Under the pieces are notes generated by a model. It was not told the DNA's origin and did no database searches. It worked only from the letters and a program-made list of their open reading frames with translations. A DNA stretch of 64,000 nucleotides, from assembly GCA_037952775.1 (NCBI GenBank), contig JBANAY010000003.1, positions 17,608,001-17,672,000 on the forward strand, read 5' to 3'. Positions 24,224 to 34,200 of this stretch are shown here, in pieces. The DNA is from Clonostachys chloroleuca. Taxonomy: Eukaryota; Ascomycota; Sordariomycetes; Hypocreales; Bionectriaceae. Numbering within the stretch: the stretch's first letter is position 1; the number at the start of each line of letters is the position of its first letter. The position numbers and the translations under genes were made by a program.

Positions 24224-26077
24224 TCATGCCTTCTGACGGCGATTCTCCTTTCGGGTGTCCGTCATAGGGCTAACAAAGGTAACATGCTTGGGGTCTTCTT
24301 GTCGAAGCCGAACAGTGCTTGGTACGCCGGTGGATGTACGACGAAGACCACGCGGGTCATGCTCGTCATCAATGGTGATCTCGGCAATGTCGGAGACTGA
24401 CTCTGTATCCAGGCCATCGCTCTGGCCAGAGACCGATGATCCTTCATCGGAGTCGTCATACTCCCCATCATCGCTAACGAGCGAGGGGGCGTTGTTGCTT
24501 ATTATTGTGTTGGGGCTCAACGAGGGTTCCTCCATTTCTGCGTCCTCGTCGGATGTGGCAGGCACAATACGATGATGCTGACGTTGGGCCGCAAATGGAA
24601 TTTCGTGGTGTTTATGGCTGGCAGGGCGGGCTGCTGCTGCCACTGGAGATTTGGTGCTCTTGGCCGGTACCCGCTTAACAACTGGGGGCCGAGTAGGTAG
24701 TGAGTCTGAAGGTTCTTCCAGTTCTGAGTCCTCCTCGTCGGGCAAGACGTCACTCAGTACTTCCTTGGTCTTAGCGTCATCAACGATATCCCGTAGCTTG
24801 CCGCCGAAGGCCTTCGCCTTGAGTAGCTGAGAAAGATATGGTGTTTCCGGAACCACATCAGCCTCATCTCCACCTTGTCGGCCAGTACCCGTAGTGGAGG
24901 GTTTCGCCCTCGCCATAGCCATAGGTGCGAGCCCAGGAAGTTTGCCTTGCCGTATCAACTCCATTGAATCAGCTATCCGGGATCGAAGTGCGATGTAAGC
25001 TTGTTGCTCAGTCATATCGGCACGCGCAAATGGATGGACAGATGTCGTTGGCTTCACTACAGGGGTAGCTGGTGACTTATCCTCAGTGGGTGTGATCGAA
25101 CTTGGACTTGGCTCTGAAGCCTCGAAAGCCTGGCCACTCTTCACTGCCGCCTCTTCATGACTCTTGAAGTCCCGCTTGTGAGCAATTCTGCAATGGTTAA
25201 TGAACCCCTGGGTGCTGGAGAAGTCTTCTCTTTGGCAATCGAGGCACACTAGTTTCACAGTTTGTCCGTCAGCTCGCTTCAAGATGCATGGACCGGATTT
25301 CTTCTTGGGTTCCGGACGCCCGCTGGGTAATGATTGTATCTTGTGTCCCGGAAGTCCGCGAGAAGACCGGCCTCGATTTGGGCCGACAAAGTCAGCAATA
25401 GTTTGTCTCGTAGTTCTTCCCTCTGTAACAGGGAGAATAATGCGACCACCATCGACAGAGAAGAATCCTTCCGGTTCCAAGCCATCAAATGCTGGATCTG
25501 GCATGAGCCACTGGGCGTAGTGTCGAGCATACGGGCCGTCTGTAACACCAAAGGGCGGCGCCCAGCGCGGTACAGGGCCGCCAGCGTTGGGTTTAATAGC
25601 AGGACCGGTACCATTCGATGTGGCAATCATCTGTTCAGGCGTTGCCTGGCTCACGGGGAAAGGGATCAAATGGCATCTGCGTAGTTGTTCCAGTGCAGCC
25701 TGGCATTTTGCTAATTCCAGATCGATTAGACGCTTCTCGTTGTGCTTGACAAGTATCTCAGTTCCTAAAATGTGTTCAATCTTGTCGCGCAGGCTTTGGA
25801 CGTCTGCTGGGTTTCCAAGAGACCGCGGCGCACAGCGCTCGCTCGACGGCACCAAACCGCTAGGGCCAACATCTTCCAGCCGAGCCTTCTTCGCGGGCAC
25901 TGTCAAATCAGGTGAGGCTCCATCGTCGCAGCTCTGCCGTCTGCGCTTCGGTGATTGCGCTGCGGCGTCGATCGTGATCTCGGCCGTTGCTAGCAAGGGG
26001 TTGTTGATATCTTGGATTTGCTGTAATGGTTCCAGAGGCTTCGGCAATGACGAGTCTGAGGACCAAAAGCGAAACAT
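24224..26077 (-). CDS. AHC1-like zinc-finger protein, candidate ADA complex subunit
   Basis: Single exon; 617 residues from MFRFWSSDSS (an upstream in-frame Met at 26161 would add 28 residues of unlikely sequence). Features in order: an N-terminal block with NNPLLATAEITIDA, a basic cluster SPKRRRQS and PAKKARLED (probable nuclear signals), a helical segment EHILGTEILVKHNEKRLIDL, a Pro-rich region with PRWAPPFGVTDGPYARHYAQW, and a C2H2-type finger LVCLDCQREDFSSTQGFINH followed by CRIAHKRDF. The C-terminal half is acidic and Ser-rich with long Asp/Glu tracts. This combination fits the fungal AHC1 family, an accessory subunit of the ADA histone acetyltransferase module; the assignment rests on the finger and its flanks only. 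Other C2H2 nuclear proteins remain possible. Confidence 0.65.
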   Translation of the reverse strand: MFRFWSSDSSLPKPLEPLQQIQDINNPLLATAEITIDAAAQSPKRRRQSCDDGASPDLTVPAKKARLEDVGPSGLVPSSERCAPRSLGNPADVQSLRDKIEHILGTEILVKHNEKRLIDLELAKCQAALEQLRRCHLIPFPVSQATPEQMIATSNGTGPAIKPNAGGPVPRWAPPFGVTDGPYARHYAQWLMPDPAFDGLEPEGFFSVDGGRIILPVTEGRTTRQTIADFVGPNRGRSSRGLPGHKIQSLPSGRPEPKKKSGPCILKRADGQTVKLVCLDCQREDFSSTQGFINHCRIAHKRDFKSHEEAAVKSGQAFEASEPSPSSITPTEDKSPATPVVKPTTSVHPFARADMTEQQAYIALRSRIADSMELIRQGKLPGLAPMAMARAKPSTTGTGRQGGDEADVVPETPYLSQLLKAKAFGGKLRDIVDDAKTKEVLSDVLPDEEDSELEEPSDSLPTRPPVVKRVPAKSTKSPVAAAARPASHKHHEIPFAAQRQHHRIVPATSDEDAEMEEPSLSPNTIISNNAPSLVSDDGEYDDSDEGSSVSGQSDGLDTESVSDIAEITIDDEHDPRGLRRTSTGVPSTVRLRQEDPKHVTFVSPMTDTRKENRRQKA

Positions 26078-29000
26078 GACTTGTCGCGCGATTCTGAGAT
26101 GTGGGTGATGTTGCGCAACAGAGGCACAAACACTTGAGTCGTTGGAGCGAAGCTGTCGCAACGAAAGCTAAAGTGGTGGAAAGAGAAAGAATCAGTGGCG
26201 CAAAGCGAATGCGACCAGAGGTGTCTGATGCGACGGGCTGCAGGCGGGAGGCGTGCTGACGTAATGGTGTGTGGCGCCGTGGATCGGTCGAAATAGGGGA
26301 AGGATGATGCTGCCTATTTTGGCTGCGACAGTTGGCACCAACTTTAGGGGGCCAATGATGCACCTGTCAGGTCACAATACGTAAATGAGTTGTCCTTGCC
26401 TGCGGAGGTATGCAGGCCACAAGCAAATAAGACAAACGGCTGCGGCAGATTTTTTTCGGTCACAGGCCTCCTGCTGCGTGAATCAGAAGCGGGAGGAGGG
26501 GATGTTGGCTTGGTCGCCGAGGAACAACAGATGGGTGAGGGAGGGTCTGGTTGGTGGCCGGAGCAGGCAGTGGTGCTTGTGACTGGGGATAGAGAGAAGG
26601 GGGTGAGATGAGACGCAAGCCGATCTGGGAAAAGGGAAAAAACAAGTCGGCTAGAGGAGGGAATCAATAGAAGAGTTTAAAAAAAAAAAAAAAAAAGACA
26701 GGGTGTATGCAAGTTAACAATTATTAGAAGGAGCAAGTGAGAGAAAAAAATGAGTTTGTAGCTAGAATAAACGACGAGGTGGTGTGGTGGTGGCCGTGTT
26801 GCGTGTGTTTGGGGGAGAGCGAAGTAAGGAGAGAACGACATACAGCGACGGGAAGAGCGGACAGGTCTGACTGAATCAAAGGCAGCCATCCATCGACGCA
26901 GCCAATTATGCCACTGACTTGGCGGGATGTCGCAAGTGCTAGCCAACGCGAGCGATGGGTGGGCTGCCTGGGTCGCCTCTGGGGAGATTGTTTGTTTTGG
27001 GTGGGATCCACTGTGGGCCTTCCAAGGAAGGTGTGCATAAGGCCCCATCCAACAGGTACCTCCATCCCTGTGCCCTGGCCACTTACATGGACAGAGGCCG
27101 CCTGGTCCCTACTAGTCGCTCACGTGATTGTGCATACATGATCAGGCTGACGGGTGCAATATCGAGCAAACCTGCACATTGCTCAGGCAACCGGGCATTG
27201 AGGGTGCATTGTGAACAGGCAGTCGCAAAATTATTCTCACCGAACATGCACGCCTACTCGCTGCGCCCACCCGCGTTCTTCCATGGGATGACATGCCTGG
27301 TGGGAATGAAACAGTGTATCGGGAGAGATGGAGTAATACAGTCAGTAGCATGAATGTATCCTGGGAGCCAAAGTACCGCTCAGACCCATAATAACCTTCG
27401 CTCGAAAGCATATCTTGCAGCCTCGCAAGTACCTAGCTATCTGACAAGACCTGTAAGTTGATATCATAAGGTCTTTGCTCTATTTTTTTTTTTTTAGTCC
27501 CCTTCCACTCTCCCCGTGAGCTGTTTTCTTTTTTGATGGTTCACATTCACGTTTGCCGCCTTGCGTTCTAGTTTCATACACATCGCCAATGGAGAAACAT
27601 GTCAATCTGACCAACCGGCCTGTGCGAAGCTCGATGGTTCAAGGGTGGTGAGGGGCTCGCCTGAGGACTTGGTATGTGGCTGGCTCAGGCGGGGCCACCT
27701 GCAAGCTCCTTCCCTGGCACTGGAGGGATCGTGACAGGATCCCGCAGATCATGCTGCTATTCGTTATCTCTATATACGGTATACTGTATTCTTCATATCA
27801 ATTCAACCAAAGCACTTATCACTGACACTAGCACCCCGGCAAAGGTGAATGCACTGAGTACTTTACACGGAGCTACATAAATAATCCAGCTCATCATTAG
27901 AAAGGGAGCTTGGAGCTTTATCGGTAGACCTTCAGCTACCCACTCCGCCGACCAATAGCTCGTGGTCCACATTTAGGGACGCATAATACGTACCTACATG
28001 CATGGAGGTAGGTACCCTCGCGTCGCTGCTGACCACCATGTACACCCTCTCCACTTACTGACAGGGAAGCTAGATGTATAGTACATCTTAGAGACTTTGT
28101 CAAACCGATTTGAGTTCATGCTGAGACACCAACTGAAAGGAATCGCCCAGATGTAACAGCGTTCTGTTTGACAAGAAAACCTGGAGAAGGCATACCGCTG
28201 CGCCTCTGGCATATGCGCTCCTTCGTGGTGCATGTTGTCCTTCAAATGCCCCTGTTCTCACTTTCATAGATCCCATCTTCCATGAACAGGGGGCAAGCTG
28301 TCCGGGTCGCTAGATCGGCACCAAGACCAGGACCCAGCCGCGTGGCTAGCGCAGCCAGTTCTACTTAACAAGCTTGGATGTTATCTATCGGGAACACGCG
28401 CCGGTAAGGATGGTGTTGTTCGTCTACTTGTAATCGATCTTGTTTATTCCAAGGTTACAACAGGCTGGGCTCGATTACAGCCAGCAGCCGCTTGCTGTGA
28501 TAGCAAGCGAGCGAGCGAGTCGTGCCCTACTGGAACTAGTAGTTGTCCCATGCACAAAGAAAGTCAAAGCGCATCGAGCCAACCAGCTTTCCCGGGCCAA
28601 CTACCCGGCGCCACTAGCCTGGACTCTTCTGGGTGGTGCCATCTGCGGCTGGTTCTTTCTGGCTTAGAGAGCCATGGCCCATATGGTTTGAGGGGAAGCT
28701 GTCTCTAAATTATCTCTAAATCATGCAGGGTTGAATCTTAGCTCAAGAAACCATACTCGTTACTGTAGAGGATGCCGTTTCTGGAATGAATCTCAATATT
28801 TTCCGATTGCGTTTTTTTTTGAGCCAGGTATTGGAGTTATGGACCACGAAGCACGTCGAGTAAAGCATTGATGCTGAGTCCCCAAAACAAACATACGGTC
28901 AAAAAAGGACTGAAGCGCTAGTCTGCCCTTGATTTTGCCCCTTCCACCTAATCCCGTACAGTGGACTAATCACAATACATCAAAGGAGCTGAAGCTCCAG

Positions 29001-29286
29001 TTATTGCCAGTAGCTTCAAGGGCAAGTTCTAGCCTCATGACGAGGCTAGAATAGTCAGACATTTACACCTTTTGGCCACCACGATCTGAGACAAAAGTGT
29101 CGGTCTAGTTGGTGTGATGCCCATGCTATTCTCTTCGTTTTTGCATTGGTTGGAATGCGGTGTTAGCCGGAGAGCTCACTTACACGGACCTGCAAGGCAC
29201 GATAAGATAAGAACCTCGGACAGACACTGACCCACTACACAAAAAAGAAGTCCTTGGTGAACACCCCAACCAACGTCACCAAAGCC
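26078..29286. other. Large intergenic region between divergent AHC1-like and Alba genes
   Basis: 3.2 kb without a convincing gene. Contains an A17 run near 26679-26695, a T run near 27482-27495, a CACGTG at 27121-27126, and a short imperfect inverted TACCTAC/GTAGGTA pair at 27991-28014. Several 60-130-codon frames on both strands overlap and lack domain or splice support. Confidence 0.55.
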
Positions 29287-29967
29287 ATGGCGAAAAGCAG
29301 CAAGTCGGCGCCCGCCGATGCGCAGGGACCAATGAAGCGAAAGAGGGTGGATGAACAGAAGGAATCTCCCGACGAACAAGGAAAGGACCAACAGCTCCAG
29401 AAACGCCGACAGCCAAAGGAACCGCGAACGGTAGATACGAATCTTTCCTCTCCCCACAGCTCCATCATTTCAGTTCTCGCGCCCAAGTACGACGTCCTCA
29501 CAGCCTCAGTTATCTCATCGACGCGAATCCGCAATCGAATTGTTCGCGCTACGGAGCACGTCCGGCAGTACGATGCCGCAAGCGACAAGGGTCAAGGACA
29601 GTCTCGACCGGTGGTGTTGCTGCATGCGCGGCCGAGGGAAGTCTGCAAGCTCATCACGGTTGTGGAGCAGTGCAAACGGATCTTGAAAAAGGAGGGCCGC
29701 CCATTTTACCAGTACAATCAACTCTTCAACCTGCCGCCCGAAGCTAAAAAGCCCGAGATCGTGGAGGCCACCGTCCTGCAAGACGCCGAAAACGAGGAGT
29801 CAGAAGAAGACGATTTCGAGGTCATGGAATCCCGATTCGAGCAGGCGATCCAGCCCCCGCCGGATACCAAGGTCATCAAATCTCTGAGAATATTCATCGC
29901 CCCGATGCCGGTCCCCGAGCTGAAGCAGATGAGCGACGTGACATTACAGGCGGTTGGTGGAAGCTAG
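29287..29967 (+). CDS. Alba-like nucleic-acid-binding protein
   Basis: Single exon, 226 residues from MAKSSKSAPADAQ, in AGCCATGGCG context; an in-frame ATG at 29254 would add 11 residues. After a basic, Lys/Arg-rich N-terminus (MKRKRVDEQKE) the conserved part begins HSSIISVLAPKYDVLTASVI, then VVLLHARPREVCKLITVVEQ and KRILKKEGRPFYQYNQLFNL, the alternating strands and helices of an Alba fold. An acidic stretch EESEEDDFEVMESRFEQA follows, then KVIKSLRIFIAPMPVPELK. In eukaryotes Alba-fold proteins are RNase P/MRP subunits (Pop6/Pop7, Rpp20/25) or chromatin/RNA binders; a role in RNase P/MRP is a reasonable inference, not shown. Convergent with VTC1. Confidence 0.72.
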   Translation: MAKSSKSAPADAQGPMKRKRVDEQKESPDEQGKDQQLQKRRQPKEPRTVDTNLSSPHSSIISVLAPKYDVLTASVISSTRIRNRIVRATEHVRQYDAASDKGQGQSRPVVLLHARPREVCKLITVVEQCKRILKKEGRPFYQYNQLFNLPPEAKKPEIVEATVLQDAENEESEEDDFEVMESRFEQAIQPPPDTKVIKSLRIFIAPMPVPELKQMSDVTLQAVGGS

Positions 29968-30356
29968 ATGTTGGTTCACAAGTTCGCCCACATCGGCGGC
30001 AAGTTTGTGCCGCGTTACGATACGAACGAAACTATTTGCGATTTATGGCGTCCAGGTCACGGAGAAATAACCAAGGAAAAGTACGAGATACCCTCAAGTC
30101 TATAGAAACAATACTAAACAGTTTTCACTTTACAAATATGGAGCAAACAACCCAAATCATCATTCCTCCTCTTCCCGATCAATTGCGCGTCCCCAATTGA
30201 AGAGCCAGCAAGTACACCTCTGCCCAGATCCACCCCCCGTACCCAATTGCATACACAAGAGACTTTCATCCTCGTATTCTCCCATTGACCACCTTATCGG
30301 TTAGAAAATCCAGGTTTCCCGGAGCTGATAGGTGGTTCGTTTTTAGGGCCTTCCAT
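29968..30356. other. Convergent 3' region between Alba gene and VTC1
   Basis: 389 bp between two stop codons, no further signal. Confidence 0.55.
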
Positions 30357-30814
30357 TTACAATTGGCCGTCCTGCTGCTTCTTGGAGCGATCGGTAATCC
30401 TCAGAACAAAGTTCACGACGACGGCCAGCAGGAGAATAATGGCCAGAACCGTAGGGCCGAACCGGTCATCGAAACCGGCCTGTCCTCGCACCCTGATCGA
30501 CTTGGCTCTCCAGTGGTAGGTAATCAAGGCGTAGATCATGGTCAACATGGCGACACCGGTGAAGAGAAAGGCCGAGATGAAGGCGGTGCGGTCGCCAAAG
30601 TTGAGCATCCCAATCGCCAACGCGCCCAAGACAACAGTAAAGTTCAACCAGGACAGAAAGGTACGCTCGTTGGCGAAGAAGACCTTGGGCTCGACTCGCG
30701 TGGGAAGGGCAATGCGCTTGCCTAAATGGAGCTGTTAGCTTTCTCGTCGCTTGGACATAGATAACAGAAAGATCGCGTACCTGGAGCGGTCTGGAGAAGA
30801 GGCTGGGAAGACAT
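30357..30814 (-). CDS. VTC1: Vacuolar transporter chaperone subunit Vtc1
   Basis: Membrane subunit of the VTC polyphosphate polymerase, which makes polyphosphate from ATP and translocates it into the vacuole. A 34-nt first exon (30781-30814, [11 protein letters not shown]) is joined over intron 30722-30780 (GTACGC donor, TAG acceptor) to exon 30357-30721, giving 132 residues, the normal Vtc1 length. The DUF202-type core reads [20 protein letters not shown], followed by three membrane helices ([49 protein letters not shown]), with [20 protein letters not shown] between the second and third. All of this is close to invariant in fungi. A CACGTGGG phosphate-response type site lies about 0.3 kb upstream. 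Divergent from the Tctex light-chain gene. Confidence 0.95.
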
Positions 30815-31722
30815 GGTGGCGATGTTAAACCCCTCGTAGCAACGCTTTTGTTGATATGATGTCGATCCGGAGCTCCTGAAGCAGTGTTGTCTCGATTGAG
30901 CTGTTGGTTGGGGGCGGGAGCGGCAAATAGTAATATCCAAAATCAATGCTGGTCCGGGCGAGCTGCAGGGCGGCTTTTAATTCCTCTGGAGCAATACTCA
31001 ATGGTTTTCCTCGATATGAAGGGGGGATAAAATTCCAAGGGAGCAAAGAGCTAGACGACGGCTGGGAGTGACGATTTCACACAAGGCCCCCACCTAGCCT
31101 GAATTGGGAACATTTAGAGGGCACGTGGGGAGTTTCAGCGCCGACAACAACTCCATGGTTGGATTTGGTCTCCACTCGTTCCGGTGTGGTTCGTACCTGG
31201 GTTGACTTAGACAATCTTCATCCAGCAAATTCACAAATTGAATGCTCTGCATACGCTTTGGTGTATTAAATTGATATAAAGTTCGACATGCTTCTGTGAT
31301 ATCTACTCTCTAGCTTTTTTTCCTTTTTGCCCATGCTGTAATATATGCATCTGTATTTACCTACTATCACTGCATTAAATGAGCTGCCTCAGTGGCTTCC
31401 TTCCTAGGTACCTAGGTAGCTCAAGAGATGCTAAAGCACGTGACCCAGGCGGTTGCCCCGCGAGAGCATCACTATCGGACAGGCCACCGACCAAAAGGGA
31501 AATGGGACTAGAACGTCAACAGTCATACCGCGTTCGAATTGTGGCCATACAGACGCGATTCCTCTTTTTTCAAGGTATGCATGCATGCAATTACATCTCA
31601 TCAACCCATTTTTTCATTTACCAATCCCCTGATAGCCTCTGCTAATTCCTGATAAAGACAACATACTCGCTCGGACCCCTTATTTTGCTTCGTGTGATCA
31701 GTAGACAGCAGCATTCTTCAAA
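30815..31722. promoter_or_regulatory. Shared intergenic region VTC1 / Tctex light chain
   Basis: 908 bp between two divergent start codons. It contains CACGTGGG at 31122-31129, CACGTGAC at 31437-31444 and a perfect 14-bp palindrome CCTAGGTACCTAGG at 31403-31416. The rest is unremarkable. Confidence 0.5.
31122..31129 (+). promoter_or_regulatory. Candidate PHO4/NUC-1 type E-box upstream of VTC1
   Basis: CACGTGGG, the high-affinity core bound by yeast Pho4 and related to the NUC-1 (Neurospora) target. It sits 308 bp upstream of the VTC1 start. VTC genes are classical PHO targets in yeast, so context supports it; an 8-bp match alone occurs by chance. Confidence 0.45.
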
Positions 31723-32413
31723 ATGGCTACTCCTGTGAGTAAAACAATCCTACGCCGGATCATGTCCTTGATAACCATCATTACTGACTCATGTTTCTTC
31801 CCGCAGCCCGTCTCTTTCACTCGCCTAAAGCAGATTGCTACCGATGTATGAGACCCCGACCGACTTGATTGTCTCTGCCGAACATGGCGCCATGAATCAT
31901 GCGAACATAACGAACCTAACGAGGAGAATAGGTGTGCAACAACGCCATTGGAAGCGTCGAGTTCTACGACCACGCGAAGACCGAGGAATGGAACTCTTCT
32001 ATTATTGTCAGTTGCATACCCACCCAAACGAGGGAGAGTAAGGGCCGGACTCTAACGCTTAGCACCTCCAGAACGCCCTTTTGAAGGCCGTCATCTCAGA
32101 GGCTACCCCCCAGGGCGCCACCAACCCTTCATACAAGTTCGCCTGCAACAGCACCATCGTGCAGCACCTCGTCCCTACGTCGGCCCTGAACAAGGCCCGC
32201 GGCGGCAGCGAGACCAAGGAGGAGCCTCACATCTCAACCAGCTCCGAGGCCACCGCCACAGACGGCAAGCCTCACGTCGGCCGCCGTGGCATGCACAGCG
32301 CCACCGGAGCCTACTGGGACGAGAAGAAGGATGGCATGTGGACATACAAGTACGACGGCGGAGAGAGCAAGGGACTGGACGTGGTCATCATGTTGATCTG
32401 GGTTGCTATCTAA
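31723..32413 (+). CDS. Dynein light chain, Tctex1 type
   Basis: Accessory light chain of cytoplasmic dynein that binds the intermediate chain and cargo adaptors. Four exons: 31723-31734 (only MATP), 31807-31845, 31932-32006 and 32072-32413; introns 31735-31806, 31846-31931 and 32007-32071 have GTGAGT, GTATGA and GTCAGT donors with CAG or TAG acceptors. The 155-residue product reads PVSFTRLKQIATD, VCNNAIGSVEFYDHAKTEEW, NALLKAVISEATPQGATNPS and YKFACNSTIVQHLVPTSALN, and ends DGMWTYKYDGG...LDVVIMLIWVAI, the beta-strand core of Tctex1. A charged, low-complexity insertion (about residues 95-120, RGGSETKEEPHIS onwards) is longer than in animals but usual in filamentous fungi. Intron 3 has an exact CTAAC branch site. 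Confidence 0.9.
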
Positions 32414-34120
32414 AAGGGGTTCCCTGATGGATGTTGGAAAAGTATCACATGCATGAGGACTTCTACTCTGTGTTTGCCAATTCTATATCGGCATCGGGTC
32501 CAGAGGCCAGCAAAAGGTCCCTTGGTACGACATTTCGCCCTCCTAATCATACCTACCTGCCCAAATTTCTGTTAGTAAATTTTTGTAAGCTGCTGTCAAT
32601 GCATACGCGGATGACGAGTTTGGTTTTTAAAGCATGAAGTCATTTCAATGATTAGTTGGAAATTTAAGGGGCTGGCCAATCAAACCAATGCCAGGCATAT
32701 GATCGTTATCTGCTTACCTGAAGGCATCTAAATACATGTATTGCATGACGGCATTGGAGCATTGATATCGGAGCCTTGCCCATAAATAATCTGGAGTGGG
32801 TAATGGGCACTACGTAATGTGCTCTAGAGAGGAGATAATTGACGTTGAAAGACCCGCCGCCATCTGTAAGTCGTTTAAAAGTAACCCAGAGCGGGTTTTG
32901 TTTATTCTGCAAGATAGCGCCTCGCAAAAATCGAGGCGAGCTTGAAACCGCTCGTCTCTTGCGTCTTCTTTTTCTTCTACTGGCAGATTCTGGAGCCCGA
33001 CGAAGTTGGCTACCCGGTTACCATTACCGAACCAGACAATAAAGTAATGCAGAGATCCAAATGCACCGTTTAGTATAGGCTATCCGTGTTGCTTGCAGGT
33101 TCTTCTCTCACATTCGGGGCATTACCAATGCAGATTCGAGAATTGAAGAAAAATCCGAATATCTGTGACAAAATACGTAGATATATCCGATAGGGTTTGG
33201 CCAAGGCAGATCTTCATCTTGAAAGCGCAAGATTAAATCTAGAATTTAGCGAGAAATAAACTGGCCTGGGAGCTTTTGATCTCAGGGCGTATATATGATA
33301 TAATCGCCTGAACAAAATTATGAACACCCCCTTTATGAGTGATCAGGTTGCAGTATGGGTAATATTGGGAGCCGAGCAGCTTTTAGTCGGCACCTCTTCA
33401 ATTAGAGTGTAGTATAACTCTTCTAGATCTGAAAAATGAAAGCTATCTTGAATTATGGAATCCTATCGAGGCATAATAAAGTCAGCAAGGAGACTAACAA
33501 TAGAATTTCCGGGAAGATTTCGACTGATGGGATGGTTGTAAAATGTTTAAAAGAGGCACTTGCCTCTTTAACACATTCAGAAAATACGAGCCAGCAGGAT
33601 CCTCGTGCTTTCAGGGTGTTATGGACACATTCATCCTCTTCAGACCTCTCGTCGAGTGATATTTCTGCCGCTGCCTCTTCTGCTCTAAGTCAGCACTGCG
33701 ATCAGCCCTACGCTCTCGAGGGGGCCTTTCTTGTAAGTCTCAGATCTAGTTAGGGTACATATAAGTGATACGATAAGTCTGAATGAAACGCATCACCAAA
33801 CTTTATATATCTTCAAAAATGAAACAGAAATAAAGAGTTCTCTGCAAGAAGCATATAAATAGTTACGGAATACGTACTTAAGCAAAAAGAAAAAGGAATT
33901 ATATGCTTCTACGTACAGCTTCGAAAATAAAATACTCAATATTTGCAGTTGAAGCCATGGTGCTACTATAACCATCTCCTTACCACTGTTACTAAGGTAG
34001 AACTATAGCAGTCGGTGCTCTCGCCATAGTCGTTGATAAGTCCTGGAGGAGGTACAGTACTCTCTGGTTCTTCAATGATAGCAAGGGAATATATACACCA
34101 AAAAACCAAAATTATCATAC
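32414..34120. other. Sparse AT-rich intergenic region
   Basis: 1.7 kb. One 105-codon frame at 33436-33753 has a Ser-rich end but no recognisable domain or splice partners and is not called. Base composition from about 33040 to 34000 is strongly AT-rich. Confidence 0.5.
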
Positions 34121-34200
34121 GCCCCACTGGCGCAATGGCTAGCGCGCAAGACTTCTATTTGGGTCATCTTGAGGTTGTGGGTTCGAGTCCCACGTGGGGT
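34121..34200 (+). tRNA. tRNA-Arg (anticodon TCT) with 8-nt intron
   Basis: Acceptor stem GCCCCAC at the 5' side pairs with GTGGGGT (one G-U at the terminal pair). The D arm has GCGC/GCGC with an AATGGCTA loop, matching the A box. The anticodon stem is CAAGA/TCTTG and the loop region CTTCTATTTGGGTCA is 15 nt, that is a normal CTTCTAA loop interrupted after position 37 by 8 nt (TTTGGGTC or an equivalent phase). The T arm GTGGG-TTCGAGT-CCCAC contains the B box. The anticodon at positions 34-36 is TCT, decoding AGA. A T-rich stretch (CTTTTT) lies about 25 nt downstream and may terminate Pol III. The gene stands alone inside a 4-kb stretch without protein genes. Confidence 0.92.

Noticed and set aside
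33436..33753. 105-codon plus frame in AT-rich region
   Set aside because: Ser-rich end looks partly plausible, but there is no homology cue or partner exon.
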